A DNA stretch of 32,904 nucleotides, taken from NCBI GenBank assembly GCA_000432655.1, contig HF986287.1, positions 6,966 through 39,869 on the forward strand, read 5' to 3'. Numbering within the stretch: the first letter of the stretch is position 1; each line of letters opens with the position of its first letter. Source of the stretch: Bacteroides sp. CAG:1060 (lineage in GTDB: Bacteria > Bacteroidota > Bacteroidia > Bacteroidales > UBA932). Shown here one piece after another: positions 1 to 10,200 of the stretch. The notes beneath the pieces are model-generated. The model ran no database searches and was not told where the DNA came from. It worked only from the letters and a program-made list of their open reading frames with translations. A program made the translations under genes and the position numbers.

Positions 1-711
1 CTGCTGAACTGACGATAGAATAGGAAGAAAAGAGAATCTCTCAGGATTCTCGTCGCCGGTCTGAACAAGAAGTCGTGAGCAGTCAACAGACCTGATGTCA
101 ATCCTTGGTGGGGTTCCTGTCTTCATACGATCAGAGCGGATTCCCATTTCCTTAAGCTGCTCCGTCAAACCATAAGAAGATTTCTCTCCTATCCTACCTC
201 CTTCCATAGAGGTCCGACCGATAAACAATTTACCCGAAAGAAACGTTCCGGCAGTGAGAATAACCGCGCGAGATTTGAAAATTGCACCTGTATTTGTACG
301 GACACCGCAAATTTTTGAATTCTCAAAGAGGAAAGAATCGACAATATCCGCGTAAATATCTAATTTACAATTACTTTCGAGTGTTTTTCTCCATATCCCG
401 GAAAACAGCCTTTTATCGCATTGTGCGCGAGGACTCCACATCGCCGGCCCCTTGGAACGATTCAACATTCGAAACTGAAGAGTAGAAGCATCAGTGATGA
501 TTCCCATATAACCACCAAGGGCATCTATCTCCCGAACAATCTGACCTTTCGCAATACCTCCGATTGCCGGATTACAGGACATCTTGGCGAAGCCATTCAA
601 GTCCATCGAAATCAAAAGAACAGAGGAACCAAGATTAGCGGCAGCCATGGAAGCTTCACAGCCGGCATGTCCCCCACCTACCACAATAATATCATACTGA
701 TTATTTACCAT
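1..711 (-). CDS. mnmG: tRNA uridine-5-carboxymethylaminomethyl(34) synthesis enzyme MnmG, N-terminal part (cut by window edge)
   Basis: MnmG is the FAD subunit of the MnmE-MnmG complex, which makes the cmnm5 modification of wobble uridine 34 in tRNA, in the cytoplasm. The 237 residues present hold the dinucleotide-binding motif GGGHAG at about residues 11-16, the family signature CNPAIGG near residue 45, the stretch SKGPAMWSPRAQ, and later GGRIGE and KTGTPPR. The family usually has about 620-630 residues, so roughly the last 60% lies outside the window. The start is the ATG at 711, giving MVNNQYDIIVVGGG; it lies inside the last codons of ybeY (11-base overlap), so the two genes are probably translated together. 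No stop occurs in the part seen. Confidence 0.96.
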   Translation of the reverse strand, partial: MVNNQYDIIVVGGGHAGCEASMAAANLGSSVLLISMDLNGFAKMSCNPAIGGIAKGQIVREIDALGGYMGIITDASTLQFRMLNRSKGPAMWSPRAQCDKRLFSGIWRKTLESNCKLDIYADIVDSFLFENSKICGVRTNTGAIFKSRAVILTAGTFLSGKLFIGRTSMEGGRIGEKSSYGLTEQLKEMGIRSDRMKTGTPPRIDIRSVDCSRLLVQTGDENPERFSFLPILSSVQQ

Positions 712-1135
712 CGGTCTCCATTGCTTTTCGAAGTTCAAGATAGTAATTCTCCTTATAACGCATCATCTTTATATCTTCTTCCGAATGATCGTCATAACCG
801 ATAAGATGAAGAAGTCCATGCACCATCACCCTGTTCAACTCATCCGCAAACTCCGTCCCGTAATACAGGGCATTCTCCCGCACGGAATCAATGCTGATAA
901 ACAAATCTCCGCTTAGAAAATTCTTCTCACAATAATCAAATGTTATAATGTCAGTAAAGTAATCGTGCTGGAGATACTTCATATTTACATCAAGTATATA
1001 ATCGTCGGAGCAGAATATAATATTAATATTGCCCAACTTCTTCATTTCGCTGCCAGCAACGGTCTTAAGCCAACGATTATTCAACAACTTATGCTTGAGA
1101 ACAAAATCAACATTCTCATTATAATATCTTACCAT
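701..1135 (-). CDS. ybeY: Endoribonuclease / rRNA maturation factor YbeY
   Basis: YbeY is a small zinc-dependent protein needed for 16S rRNA 3'-end maturation and ribosome quality control. The zinc motif HGLLHLIGYDDH is seen, with His106, His110 and His116 when counted from the ATG at 1135. I chose that start (144 residues) because the earlier in-frame ATG at 1159 would lie inside a good -7 element (TAGATTTG on the minus strand, 1157-1164) and adds eight residues not typical of the family. The gene ends within the first codons of mnmG, so the pair is likely one transcript joining two RNA-modification or processing functions. Confidence 0.93.
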   Translation of the reverse strand: MVRYYNENVDFVLKHKLLNNRWLKTVAGSEMKKLGNINIIFCSDDYILDVNMKYLQHDYFTDIITFDYCEKNFLSGDLFISIDSVRENALYYGTEFADELNRVMVHGLLHLIGYDDHSEEDIKMMRYKENYYLELRKAMETDGK

Positions 1136-1156
1136 AGCAACTATCCAAAATAATGG

Positions 1157-1164
1157 CAAATCTA
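1157..1164 (-). promoter_or_regulatory. -7 promoter element of ybeY-mnmG
   Basis: On the minus strand this reads TAGATTTG, a full match to the Bacteroidetes -7 consensus TAnnTTTG. It ends 21 bases before the chosen ybeY ATG. I do not see a clear TTTG -33 box. It decides against the upstream ATG at 1159 as start. Confidence 0.5.
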
Positions 1165-1207
1165 CAACATAAAAATGAAAATAATTGGATTTGCAACGAA
1201 TTATTTA

Positions 1208-1215
1208 TATCTTTG
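1208..1215 (+). promoter_or_regulatory. -7 promoter element of tonB
   Basis: TATCTTTG matches the Bacteroidetes -7 consensus TAnnTTTG, 33 bases before the tonB ATG. A TTGG at 1185-1188 lies 19 bases upstream and could serve as the -33 element; a TTTG at 1190-1193 is closer than usual. This promoter diverges from that of ybeY. Confidence 0.5.
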
Positions 1216-1248
1216 AGACTTGAATAGAAATATAAAATAAAACCAGAT

Positions 1249-1938
1249 ATGGAAATTAAGAAATCACAAAGCGCCGATCTTAACAATAAGAAGCTGCTTT
1301 TTGTAGAAATCGGTTTCGTAATCGCTCTTTTGTTTGTGTACGGAGCATTTGAGTACAAATCAAAAGAGAAAAAGGAGGCAGTGCTCGCCGCCGAGACTAC
1401 GGAGATCATTGAGGAGGAGATTATCCCTATTACACAGGAAAATACACCTCCACCTCCAGAAATCGCCAAGATTCCAGTGCTTTCAGACGTTATCGATATC
1501 GTGGACGACGATATTACGGTAGAGGACAATGTACTCAGCCTCGAGGATGACGCAAGTTTGGGTGTGGAATTGATGGACTACGTAAGTGAAGTGGAAGAAG
1601 AGGTAGTTGAAGAGGAAGCCATTCCTTACGCTATCGTGGAGGAGAAGCCTAAGTTCCAGGGCGGAGATGCCAACACTTTCTCAGCTTGGGTTAACAAAAA
1701 CCTCGTGTATCCGGAAGTAGCAAGAGAGAACGGTGTTTCAGGACGAGTTATTCTCCAGTTTACTGTGAATGCAACTGGTTCTGTAACAAATGTTAAGGTA
1801 GTACGTGGAGTGGATCCTGCACTTGATAAGGAGGCCGTACGTGTGATTTCAAGTTCACCAAAATGGACTCCTGGCAAGCAGAGAGACCGCAGCGTGCCGG
1901 TTACCTACAACTTCCCTGTAGTATTCCAGCTGAGATAA
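1249..1938 (+). CDS. tonB: Energy transducer TonB
   Basis: TonB spans the periplasm and passes proton-motive force from ExbB-ExbD to outer membrane transporters. The 229-residue protein has a cytoplasmic N-terminus, one membrane segment at about residues 16-36, a long acidic linker rich in Glu and Asp with only a short PPPP stretch, and a C-terminal TonB domain from about residue 140 (PKFQGGDANTFSAWVNKNLV, then YPEVARENGVSGRVILQFTV). The domain layout is that of Bacteroidetes TonB proteins, many of which have several paralogues. No exbB or exbD adjoins it, so it may work with an Exb complex coded elsewhere. A hairpin terminator follows directly. Confidence 0.93.
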   Translation: MEIKKSQSADLNNKKLLFVEIGFVIALLFVYGAFEYKSKEKKEAVLAAETTEIIEEEIIPITQENTPPPPEIAKIPVLSDVIDIVDDDITVEDNVLSLEDDASLGVELMDYVSEVEEEVVEEEAIPYAIVEEKPKFQGGDANTFSAWVNKNLVYPEVARENGVSGRVILQFTVNATGSVTNVKVVRGVDPALDKEAVRVISSSPKWTPGKQRDRSVPVTYNFPVVFQLR

Positions 1939-1957
1939 TAATATTAACCGCTATATT

Positions 1958-1990
1958 AAGGCTGTCCCTAATAGGATGGCCTTATTTTGT
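1958..1990 (+). terminator. Rho-independent terminator after tonB
   Basis: A 10-pair stem with two G-T wobbles (1958-1967 with 1974-1983, loop CTAATA) is followed by a T-rich tract. It lies 20 bases after the tonB stop and directly before hflX, so hflX may need its own promoter or be read through. Confidence 0.65.
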
Positions 1991-1995
1991 TTGAT

Positions 1996-3183
1996 ATGGA
2001 AACAACTGAAAGAAAAGAAGAAAGGGCCGTATTCGTCGGAATCATAAAACAGAATGATGACGAAAGGAAAGTCAACGAATACCTTGAAGAACTTGTATTC
2101 CTGGCAGAAACAGCCGGAGTGGCAGGAGATAAAAAGTTTATTCAAAAAGTGGATAAACCGGAAAAAGCCACCTATATCCGCACCGGTAAACTGGAAGAAA
2201 TAGCCGCATACTGCGAAGAAAATCTCATCAATTACGTAATATTTGATGATGAATTGACCGGAATGCAGCAAAGAAATATAGAAAAGGTTATAAAAACAGC
2301 GGCTGTAATTGATAGGACAAGCCTCATTCTTGAAATATTCTCACAACGAGCCAAGACAGCATACGCTAAAATGCAAGTCGAACTCGCCAGATACAATTAT
2401 ATGCTGCCGCGTCTTGCAGGCATGTGGACACACCTCGAAAGACAAAGGGGCGGTATCGGAATGAGAGGAGGAATGGGAGAAAGCCAGATAGAAATAGACC
2501 GAAGAATCGTGAGGGAAAGAATAGCCAAACTGAAAGAACAATTGAAAAAAGTTGACAAGCAGATGGCTACTCAAAGAAGCAATAGAGGCCAGTTGGTACG
2601 GCTCTCGCTTGTGGGATACACCAACGTAGGCAAATCTACCCTGATGAACCTCCTTGCCAAATCAGATGTATTCGCGGAAAACAAACTGTTCGCTACACTT
2701 GATACTACCGTCAGAAAGGTCGTAATAGGCAATGTTCCCTTCCTATTGAGCGATACGGTAGGGTTTATCCGGAAACTGCCTACACAGCTGATAGAAGCCT
2801 TTAAAAGTACCCTGGATGAGGTGCGCGAAGCGGATATTCTGATACATGTGGTGGATATTTCACATCCGGACTACGAGGAGCAGATGGAAGTGGTAGAAAA
2901 AACTCTAAAGGACATATCGGCAAATGACAAACCTGTCTATGTGATTTTCAATAAAATAGACAGTTATCAGAACGAGGAATACGACGACTATTCGCTGGAA
3001 CCGAGAACAGAAAGACACTTTACTCTCGACGAAGTGAAAAGCAAGTGGATGGAGAGAAACATTCCATGTATTTTCGTGTCAGCACTTAAGAAAGAAGGTA
3101 TCAATAAACTAAAGGATGATATCTATAAAATGGTAGCTGAAATACACGCCGGAAGATATCCTTTCAACAACTTCCTATGGTAA
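1996..3183 (+). CDS. hflX: Ribosome-associated GTPase HflX
   Basis: HflX binds the 50S subunit and splits stalled ribosomes, for example after stress. From the ATG at 1996 the protein has 395 residues. It has the N-terminal HflX domain, the linker signature with RGGMGESQIEIDRR near residue 160, and the G domain: P-loop GYTNVGKST at 207-215, DTVGF at 253-257 and NKID at 319-322. An in-frame TTG at 1987 would lengthen it by three residues, but it falls in the T-tract of the tonB terminator, so the ATG is preferred. It converges with frdB across a strong shared terminator. Confidence 0.95.
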   Translation: METTERKEERAVFVGIIKQNDDERKVNEYLEELVFLAETAGVAGDKKFIQKVDKPEKATYIRTGKLEEIAAYCEENLINYVIFDDELTGMQQRNIEKVIKTAAVIDRTSLILEIFSQRAKTAYAKMQVELARYNYMLPRLAGMWTHLERQRGGIGMRGGMGESQIEIDRRIVRERIAKLKEQLKKVDKQMATQRSNRGQLVRLSLVGYTNVGKSTLMNLLAKSDVFAENKLFATLDTTVRKVVIGNVPFLLSDTVGFIRKLPTQLIEAFKSTLDEVREADILIHVVDISHPDYEEQMEVVEKTLKDISANDKPVYVIFNKIDSYQNEEYDDYSLEPRTERHFTLDEVKSKWMERNIPCIFVSALKKEGINKLKDDIYKMVAEIHAGRYPFNNFLW

Positions 3184-3186
3184 ATT

Positions 3187-3230
3187 AAAAAGCCGTAATC
3201 CCAGAAAAATCTGATGATTACGGCTTTTTT
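3187..3230. terminator. Bidirectional terminator between hflX and frdB
   Basis: A 14-pair perfect stem, AAAAAGCCGTAATC (3187-3200) with its complement ending at 3229, has an A-tract on the left and a T-tract on the right. It can therefore end both convergent transcripts. It lies 4 bases after the hflX stop and 15 bases before the end of frdB. Confidence 0.88.
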
Positions 3231-3244
3231 AATCAAAATGCATA

Positions 3245-4024
3245 CTAGTCAGAGAATTTAGCCTTAAGGAACTCTCTATTAAGACGGGCAATGTGCGCTA
3301 CAGTTATACCCTTAGGGCATTCAAGTTCACACGCACGGGTATTGGTACAATTACCGAATCCGAGTTCATCCATCTTAGCTACCATGGCCTTTGCTCTCTT
3401 TGCAGCCTCAGGACGTCCCTGAGGAAGCAGAGCAAGAGAACTTACACGTGCAGCTACGAAAAGCATAGCTGAACCATTCTTACAGGTAGCTACACAAGCT
3501 CCGCAACCTACACAAGCAGCAGCATCCATACTCTCTTCTGCCTTCTCATGAGAAATGAGAATATTGTTGGCATCCTGAGCTGAACCGGTACGCACTGAAA
3601 TAAATCCACCAGCCTGAAGAATCTTGTCGAAAGCCGTACGGTCAACCACAAGATCTTTAATTACAGGGAAACCTGCACTTCTCCATGGCTCTACGGTAAT
3701 GGTAGCACCATCCTTAAAATGACGCATGAAAAGCTGACATGTGGTCACATGATCGTCTGGACCATGAGCGCGACCGTCAATATACAGTGAGCAAGCACCG
3801 CAAATACCTTCACGGCAGTCGTGATCAAAAGATACAGGACCGCTGCTCTGACATCCACGCTCTACAGCTATAGGATCACATCCTTCTCTGATAATCTGCT
3901 CATTGAGAATGTCAAGCATCTCAAGGAAAGAAGCATCTTCTTCGATACCTTCTATATGATAGGTCTCAAAATGACCTTTTGCTTTAGCGTTTTTCTGACG
4001 CCATATTTTCAAATTGAATTCCAT
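3245..4024 (-). CDS. frdB: Succinate dehydrogenase/fumarate reductase iron-sulfur subunit
   Basis: This is the electron-transfer subunit of the membrane-bound complex II; in anaerobic Bacteroidetes it normally works as fumarate reductase. The 259-residue protein has the cysteines for all three clusters: C70, C75, C78 and C96 for 2Fe-2S, C171-C174-C177-C181 ([11 protein letters not shown]), and C226, C232, C236 for the remaining two clusters. The ATG at 4024 is chosen because it lies 4 bases after the frdA stop and gives [10 protein letters not shown]; a longer in-frame version would overlap frdA. It is co-transcribed with frdA. The symbol sdhB is equally used for this family. Confidence 0.95.
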   Translation of the reverse strand: MEFNLKIWRQKNAKAKGHFETYHIEGIEEDASFLEMLDILNEQIIREGCDPIAVERGCQSSGPVSFDHDCREGICGACSLYIDGRAHGPDDHVTTCQLFMRHFKDGATITVEPWRSAGFPVIKDLVVDRTAFDKILQAGGFISVRTGSAQDANNILISHEKAEESMDAAACVGCGACVATCKNGSAMLFVAARVSSLALLPQGRPEAAKRAKAMVAKMDELGFGNCTNTRACELECPKGITVAHIARLNREFLKAKFSD

Positions 4025-4028
4025 CCGA

Positions 4029-5975
4029 TTAGTCTTTGTAATTTCTGGTCTTAACCTCGATAAACTCATACTTGAGAGGCTCCTTATGAAGTTCAGGCTC
4101 TACACCTTCACCCTTATACTCCCAAGCAGATACGTACATGAAGTTGACATCATCACGCTTAGCCTCACCTTCCTCAGTCTGGCTCTCCACACGGAAATGT
4201 CCACCGCAGGACTCCTGACGATTAAGAGCGTCACGTGCCATAAGTTCACCTATTTCAAAGAAATCTTCAAGTCTGAGTGCTTTCTCAAGTTCCTGATTGA
4301 ATTCAAACTGACTGCCAGGAACATTGACATTCTTATAGAAATCTTCTCTAAGTTCCCTGATTTCCTTTATAGCCTTCTTCAAGCCCTGCTCATCACGTGC
4401 CATACCTACATAATCCCACATGATGATACCAAGTTTCTTGTGGATTGAATCCACAGTCTTTGTACCTTTAATGGAGAAGAGTCTGTCGATACGTGCCTGA
4501 ACGTCCTTTTCAGCTTTTACGAATTCCTTGGTGGTAACGTCGGTCTTAGGCTCCGCAAACTTCTTTGAAAGATAATCTCCGATAGTTATAGGAAGAATGA
4601 AATAACCGTCGGCAAGACCCTGCATAAGAGCGGATGCACCGAGACGGTTTCCACCATGATCAGAGAAGTTAGCTTCACCGATAGCAAAAAGACCAGGAAT
4701 CGTGGTCTGAAGATCATAATCTACCCAAATACCACCCATTGTGTAGTGAATGGCTGGATATATCATCATAGGCTCCTCCCAAGGAGATGATGCCGTGATT
4801 TTTTCATACATCTCGAAGAGGTTGCCATAACGCTCTGCAACTCTCTTATGTCCAAGTCTGCTGATAGCATCGGCAAAATCAAGGAACACAGCCTTACCGG
4901 TTTCATTTACACCGTATCCGGCATCACATCTTTCCTTGGCGGCACGTGAAGCAACATCACGTGGAACGAGGTTTCCGAATGCAGGATAACGACGCTCAAG
5001 ATAGTAATCCCTATCTTCTTCAGCTATCTGGGAAGGTTTAATCTGATGCTTGCGAAGTTTCTCCACGTCCTCTATCTTCTTAGGCACCCAGATACGACCG
5101 TCATTACGCAGAGACTCACTCATAAGGGTAAGTTTACACTGCTGATCACCATGTACAGGAATACATGTAGGGTGAATCTGAGCGAAGCAAGGGTTTGCGA
5201 AAAAAGCTCCCTTCTTGTAGCACTGAAGAGCAGCGGAACCGTTGCTGTTCATGGCGTTTGTAGAAAGGAAATATGTATTTCCATATCCTCCGGTTGCAAT
5301 CACAACTGCGTGTGCACCAAAACGCTCAATCTGACCTGTTACAAGATTACGGGCAATGATACCTTTGGCCTGTCCGTTTACAATAACGAGATCAAGCATC
5401 TCATGACGAGGATAAGACTTTACAGTTCCGGCAGCAATCTCTTTATTAAGAGAAGCATACGCACCGAGAAGAAGCTGCTGTCCGGTTTGTCCGCGAGCAT
5501 AGAAAGTACGGCTTACCTGCACACCTCCGAAAGAACGGTTAGCAAGATATCCGCCGTATTCACGGGCAAATGGAATACCCTGTGCTACACACTGGTCAAT
5601 AATGGCAGCACTTACTTCAGCAAGACGATACACATTAGCCTCTCGGCTGCGGTAGTCACCTCCCTTGATAGTATCATAGAAGAGACGATACACGGAGTCA
5701 TTGTCGTTCTGATAATTCTTTGCAGCATTGATACCACCCTGAGCTGCAATAGAGTGCGCTCTACGAGGGGAATCGCTGATACAGAAAATTTTAACGTTGT
5801 AGCCGAGTTCACCGAGGGATGCGGCTGCGGATGCTCCGCCAAGACCTGTACCCACTACAATGATTTCAAGCTTTCTCTTGTTGTTGGGACTCACAAGATG
5901 GATTTCAGACTTACGCTTGGTCCATTTCTGCTCAAGAGGTCCCTCAGGGATTTTTGAAATTAACTTGTCAGACAT
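4029..5975 (-). CDS. frdA: Succinate dehydrogenase/fumarate reductase flavoprotein subunit
   Basis: This is the catalytic subunit that interconverts fumarate and succinate with covalently bound FAD on the inner face of the cytoplasmic membrane. The 648-residue protein has the FAD-binding glycine motif VGTGLGG at 41-47 and HSIAAQGG at 74-81, where His74 fits the covalent FAD attachment residue. The substrate-site stretch [10 protein letters not shown] and the C-terminal helical domain are also present. The sequence is of the Bacteroidetes/epsilon type, with the long N-terminal extension. The usual cytochrome b subunit gene (frdC/sdhC) is not upstream: ruvB ends 22 bases away. The complex must take its membrane anchor from another locus. 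Confidence 0.96.
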   Translation of the reverse strand: MSDKLISKIPEGPLEQKWTKRKSEIHLVSPNNKRKLEIIVVGTGLGGASAAASLGELGYNVKIFCISDSPRRAHSIAAQGGINAAKNYQNDNDSVYRLFYDTIKGGDYRSREANVYRLAEVSAAIIDQCVAQGIPFAREYGGYLANRSFGGVQVSRTFYARGQTGQQLLLGAYASLNKEIAAGTVKSYPRHEMLDLVIVNGQAKGIIARNLVTGQIERFGAHAVVIATGGYGNTYFLSTNAMNSNGSAALQCYKKGAFFANPCFAQIHPTCIPVHGDQQCKLTLMSESLRNDGRIWVPKKIEDVEKLRKHQIKPSQIAEEDRDYYLERRYPAFGNLVPRDVASRAAKERCDAGYGVNETGKAVFLDFADAISRLGHKRVAERYGNLFEMYEKITASSPWEEPMMIYPAIHYTMGGIWVDYDLQTTIPGLFAIGEANFSDHGGNRLGASALMQGLADGYFILPITIGDYLSKKFAEPKTDVTTKEFVKAEKDVQARIDRLFSIKGTKTVDSIHKKLGIIMWDYVGMARDEQGLKKAIKEIRELREDFYKNVNVPGSQFEFNQELEKALRLEDFFEIGELMARDALNRQESCGGHFRVESQTEEGEAKRDDVNFMYVSAWEYKGEGVEPELHKEPLKYEFIEVKTRNYKD

Positions 5976-5997
5976 TGTATTGATTTGTTATTGTAAT

Positions 5998-7017
5998 TTA
6001 AAATAAAGTATTCTCTTCTTTTCTGAATTCTTCCAATCCAAGATGCTTGTACGATAATTCTGTAGCTATTCTCCCCCTCTGTGTCCGCACAATAAATCCT
6101 TCTTTTATAAGGAAAGGCTCATAAACCTCTTCAAATGTTCCCTGATCCTCCCCTATTGCCGTAGCTATGGTATTTGCTCCTACAGGACCACCTTTAAAGG
6201 TCGTGATTATAGTTCTCAGTATCTTGTTATCTACGGAATCAAGTCCAAGTGTATCTATTCTAAGCTTATCGAGAGCAAACTTTGCAATCTTTAAATCTAT
6301 GTGTCCATCCCCTACCACCTGGGCGAAATCTCTTACTCGACGCAGAAGGGCATTGGCAATTCTTGGAGTTCCACGACTTCTCAGTGCTATTTCCTCGGCT
6401 GCAAGTCCTTCTATTTCAACTCCCAAGATACCGGCACTCCGCACTATAATCTTGACAAGATCCTTAGTATCATAATACTCAAGCTCACACTTTATTCCGA
6501 ATCGCGCTCTCAATGGAGCTGTAAGAAGTCCGGAACGTGTGGTCGCCCCCACAAGAGTAAAAGGATTCAGAGATATTCTTACAGAACGGGCTCCCGGTCC
6601 TTTATCTATCATAATATCAATCACATAATCCTCCATAGCGGAATAAAGATATTCCTCTACTTCAGGAGAAAGCCTGTGAATCTCGTCAATAAACAATACA
6701 TCACCCTTGTCAAGAGAAGTAAGAAGCCCGGCCAAATCACCCGGTTTGTCAAGCACAGGACCGGAAGTAATTTTAATATTACCACCCATTTCGTTTGCAA
6801 TGATATGAGCCAGAGTGGTCTTCCCCAATCCTGGAGGCCCATTAAACAGCGTATGATCCAATGCCTCCCCTCTCATCTTTGCCGCTTCGATATATATACG
6901 AAGGTTGGAGACGATTTCACCCTGTCCGGTAAAATCTTCCAATTCTTGAGGACGGATAATTCCATCCAAATCCTTATCTTTGCCCTCGTTTGTATTGTGA
7001 GGATCAAAATCCTGCAT
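5998..7017 (-). CDS. ruvB: Holliday junction branch migration ATPase RuvB
   Basis: RuvB is the hexameric AAA+ motor that, with RuvA, drives branch migration of Holliday junctions before RuvC cuts them. The 339 residues match the family length. Walker [10 protein letters not shown] lies at 60-68, Walker B with DEIH at 111-114, and the sensor/arginine stretch GATTR at 157-161; a C-terminal winged helix follows ([18 protein letters not shown]). It is divergent from mfd, another DNA-repair motor, across the candidate origin region. Only 22 bases separate it from frdA, so partial read-through into frdA is possible. Confidence 0.97.
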   Translation of the reverse strand: MQDFDPHNTNEGKDKDLDGIIRPQELEDFTGQGEIVSNLRIYIEAAKMRGEALDHTLFNGPPGLGKTTLAHIIANEMGGNIKITSGPVLDKPGDLAGLLTSLDKGDVLFIDEIHRLSPEVEEYLYSAMEDYVIDIMIDKGPGARSVRISLNPFTLVGATTRSGLLTAPLRARFGIKCELEYYDTKDLVKIIVRSAGILGVEIEGLAAEEIALRSRGTPRIANALLRRVRDFAQVVGDGHIDLKIAKFALDKLRIDTLGLDSVDNKILRTIITTFKGGPVGANTIATAIGEDQGTFEEVYEPFLIKEGFIVRTQRGRIATELSYKHLGLEEFRKEENTLF

Positions 7018-7039
7018 ACGGCTTTTGACAATTAGAATA

Positions 7040-7047
7040 CAAATATA
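7040..7047 (-). promoter_or_regulatory. -7 promoter element of ruvB
   Basis: On the minus strand this reads TATATTTG, a full match to TAnnTTTG, 22 bases before the ruvB start codon. The upstream DNA is very AT-rich and I cannot pick out a convincing -33 box. Confidence 0.5.
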
Positions 7048-7260
7048 GTTCTTTTATTTAAATTATTTGCTTTTTAGTTAAAGCTTGTTGAAATGTTGAT
7101 AACCTTTTCAAATGATTAATTATCAAAATTTTAGATATTTTAGAATTGTTGATATCGTTGTAGAAATGCCTTTGAAAAGATGTTTATAAATAGGGTGGTG
7201 TTTTTATTGACAAAACAAGTCTTGCTTATCAACAGGGTTATCAACAGGTTATAAACAGGA
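7048..7260. other. Candidate replication origin (oriC): AT-rich region with a DnaA-box-like cluster
   Basis: This gene-free stretch between divergent ruvB and mfd carries six 9-mers of the form TTAT(C/A)AACA or one mismatch from it. On the minus strand they lie at 7094-7102, 7147-7155 (one mismatch) and 7181-7189; on the plus strand at 7226-7234, 7238-7246 and 7249-7257. They resemble the DnaA box TTATCCACA. The last three are spaced 12 and 11 bases, about one helical turn. The sites on the two strands point toward each other, and the left part (about 7048-7146) is extremely AT-rich, as expected of an unwinding element. The alternative is a set of operator sites for a regulator of mfd or ruvB. 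No ORF of note is present. Confidence 0.55.
7226..7257 (+). repeat. Three tandem DnaA-box-like 9-mers
   Basis: TTATCAACA occurs at 7226-7234 and 7238-7246, then TTATAAACA at 7249-7257, each followed by GG. They lie 16 bases before the mfd ATG. Regular helical spacing suggests cooperative protein binding. Confidence 0.75.
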
Positions 7261-7272
7261 AAACATAGGGTG

Positions 7273-10200
7273 ATGTTAATAAGTCAGAATTCATGCGCAG
7301 CACTTTCCAAATACATTGATTCAGGAGAAAGAAAAATCTTCTGCAGTTCTCTGTACCTTTCAGCAAAGTGGATGGTAATCAGCCAAGTAGTAAAAAAAGG
7401 TCTGCATATTGTAGTTCTTCCAGATAAGGAATCCGCTGAATATTGCTGTTCGGATTTATATAGTTTTGTGGATGGAGACAATGTGTTTTTCCTGCCTGAA
7501 TCAGGAAAGAATATAGAGCGAAGCAACTATAAGTCATCTCTTGCCGTACAGCGGACATCAGCATTGAGCAGAATACTGTCAGGCGAAGAAAAACTGACCA
7601 TAATAGTAACCTATTCTTCCGCATTGTCCGAGAATATACCTTCTGGAAATACTATTTCTTCAGACAGGATGATAATAAAGAGAGGAGACGAAATATCACA
7701 CGATTCATTATCAGAAAAACTCTATGAAAAAGGGTTCGAAAAAGTAGATTTCGTATCAGAACCAGGACAATATGCAATAAGGGGATCGATAATTGATATT
7801 TTCTCATTCTCAAATAATTATCCATACAGAATATCATTGTGGGGAGATGAGATAGAAAAAATAAATACTTTTGACTGTAATACGCAACTCAGTAAGGATG
7901 ACGTATCAGAAGTTGAAATTATTTCTGAGGTATTGTCTTCTCCTGAGGAAGAAGGAGATTGTCTTTTGTCAATGTTGGACCGTAATACCGTACTTTGGTT
8001 GGATTCTTCTGATATTTACAGTCAAGAGCAATGGTTTAAGAATTGGTCTGAATCTTTTGTAAGGGTTTTTCTTGATATTCCACCTTCTTTTGACAAGGGT
8101 GAATTGTCCGTAAAATTCCAGATTTCTCCCCAGCCTAAATTCAATAAGAATTTTGAACTTCTTACAGAAGACATACGTTCAAGAATCGAGAATTCTTATA
8201 AAGTACTGATATATTCGGAAAAAGAATCTCAACTTGACAGGATAAAATCAATTCTCTCTCAGAACGGAGGGCTTATTCCTGATTTTGTAAAGGGTAAGAC
8301 AATACACAATGGTTTTATTGACAATGAGTGTAAAGTCTGCTGCTATTCCGATCATGAAATCTTCGACAGATTTCAAAGAGTAAGTATCAGAAGAAGTGTG
8401 GAGAAGAGCGAACAACTTACTGTCAATGATTTGAATTCGTTCAATATAGGTGATTATGTAGTACATATCGATCATGGCGTAGGTATTTTCGGAGGATTGG
8501 TGAGAATGAAGGATGATAAGGGTCGGGTGCATGAGGTAGTCAAAATAACTTATAAAGACGGAGATGTAGTTTTCGTATCAGTTCATCTTCTCAACAAAAT
8601 TTCACGCTTCCGCTCCAAGGACGGCGAGCCGCCGCGCATCAATAAACTCGGATCCAAAACATGGAGTTTGCTTAAGACAAACGCCAAATCCAAACTTAAG
8701 GATATAGCTAAGGAACTTATACAGTTATATGCTAAGAGACGCGCTTCAAAAGGATTTGCTTTTTCGGCCGATACTTATCTGCAGGAAGAACTTGAATCAT
8801 CTTTCATGTACGAGGATACACCGGATCAGGAAACTGCTACCATATCTGTAAAAAGGGATATGGAAGACGATTGTCCTATGGACAGGCTTGTATGCGGGGA
8901 TGTAGGATTCGGAAAGACAGAAATAGCGGTTCGCGCCGCTTTCAAGGCTGTTGCAGACAGTAAGCAGGTGGCAGTTCTTGTACCTACCACAATACTTGCA
9001 CTTCAGCACTACAACACTTTCGTGCAGAGACTTCATAATTTCCCCTGCAATATAGACTATGTAAGTCGTCTTCGTACGGCAAAAGAGCTGTCTGATATAA
9101 AAAAGCGACTGAAGGAAGGGCAGATAGATATTATCATAGGCACACACAAGATACTTAGCAAAGATTTTGTCTTCAAAGATCTCGGTCTTCTTATAATTGA
9201 TGAGGAGCAGAAATTCGGCGTAGGTGCAAAAGAGAAACTTAGGGAAATGAAGGAATCCGTGGATACTCTTACTCTTACTGCCACTCCTATTCCGCGAACT
9301 CTGCAATTCTCTTTGCTTGGTGCAAGGGATCTGAGTATTATCAACACTCCCCCACCTAACCGTATTCCGGTTCAGACAGAAATAATTCTTTTTGATGAAA
9401 AAGAAATAAAGAGCATAATAAATTACGAATTGAATCGTGGAGGACAAGTATTCTTCCTTCATAATAAAGTAGAAGAACTCCAGTCCATCTACGAAATACT
9501 CCACAGGCTTGTGCCGGATATGAAAATATGTGTGGCGCATGGTCAGATGGATGCCCGTACCCTTGAGAACATAATGCTTGGTTTTATAAGGGGAGATTAT
9601 GATATGATGCTGAGTACCACCATAATAGAGAATGGACTTGATATTCCGAATGCCAACACCATAATAATAAATCAGGCGCAGAATTTCGGTCTTAGTGATT
9701 TGCATCAGCTTCGCGGACGAGTGGGACGTTCCAATAAAAAGGCATTCTGTTATTTGATAGTTCCACCTCTTGTAAGTATCAGCGATGATGCCAGAAGGCG
9801 CCTGAAAGCCATAGAAGAGTTTTCTGATCTTGGCAGCGGTTTTAATATTGCAATGCAGGATTTGGATATACGAGGTGCCGGAAATCTGTTGGGAGCAGAA
9901 CAAAGCGGATTTATAACTGAGATGGGTTTTGAGACGTATCAGAAGATTCTTTCTGAGGCAATGGATGAGTTGGGTATGGAGACAGGTGTGAGTGTTGCTC
10001 ACGAAAGAAGCAATTTTGTCCAGGAATGCACCATTGAGACAGATCAACCGGCTCTTATTCCGGATGACTACATCAATATAACGGCAGAAAAGATACGAAT
10101 ATACAAAGCTATTGATTCTATGTCATCCGATAAAGAAATAGATGCATACGTCAAACGCCTTGAAGACAGATTCGGAAAGATGCCTGGTGAATTGGAAAAC

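Noticed and set aside
5046..5957. Open frame of 303 codons on the plus strand opposite frdA
   Set aside because: Antisense to a highly conserved gene; the product has no domain and odd composition.
6020..6050. Possible promoter for frdA inside the end of ruvB (TACTTTAT with a distant TTGG)
   Set aside because: Both boxes are imperfect and the spacing is long; not listed as a feature.
8797..10047. Long open frame (416 codons) on the minus strand opposite mfd
   Set aside because: It lies wholly antisense to the conserved helicase part of mfd, and its product is rich in Cys, Tyr, His and Ile with no recognisable domain.
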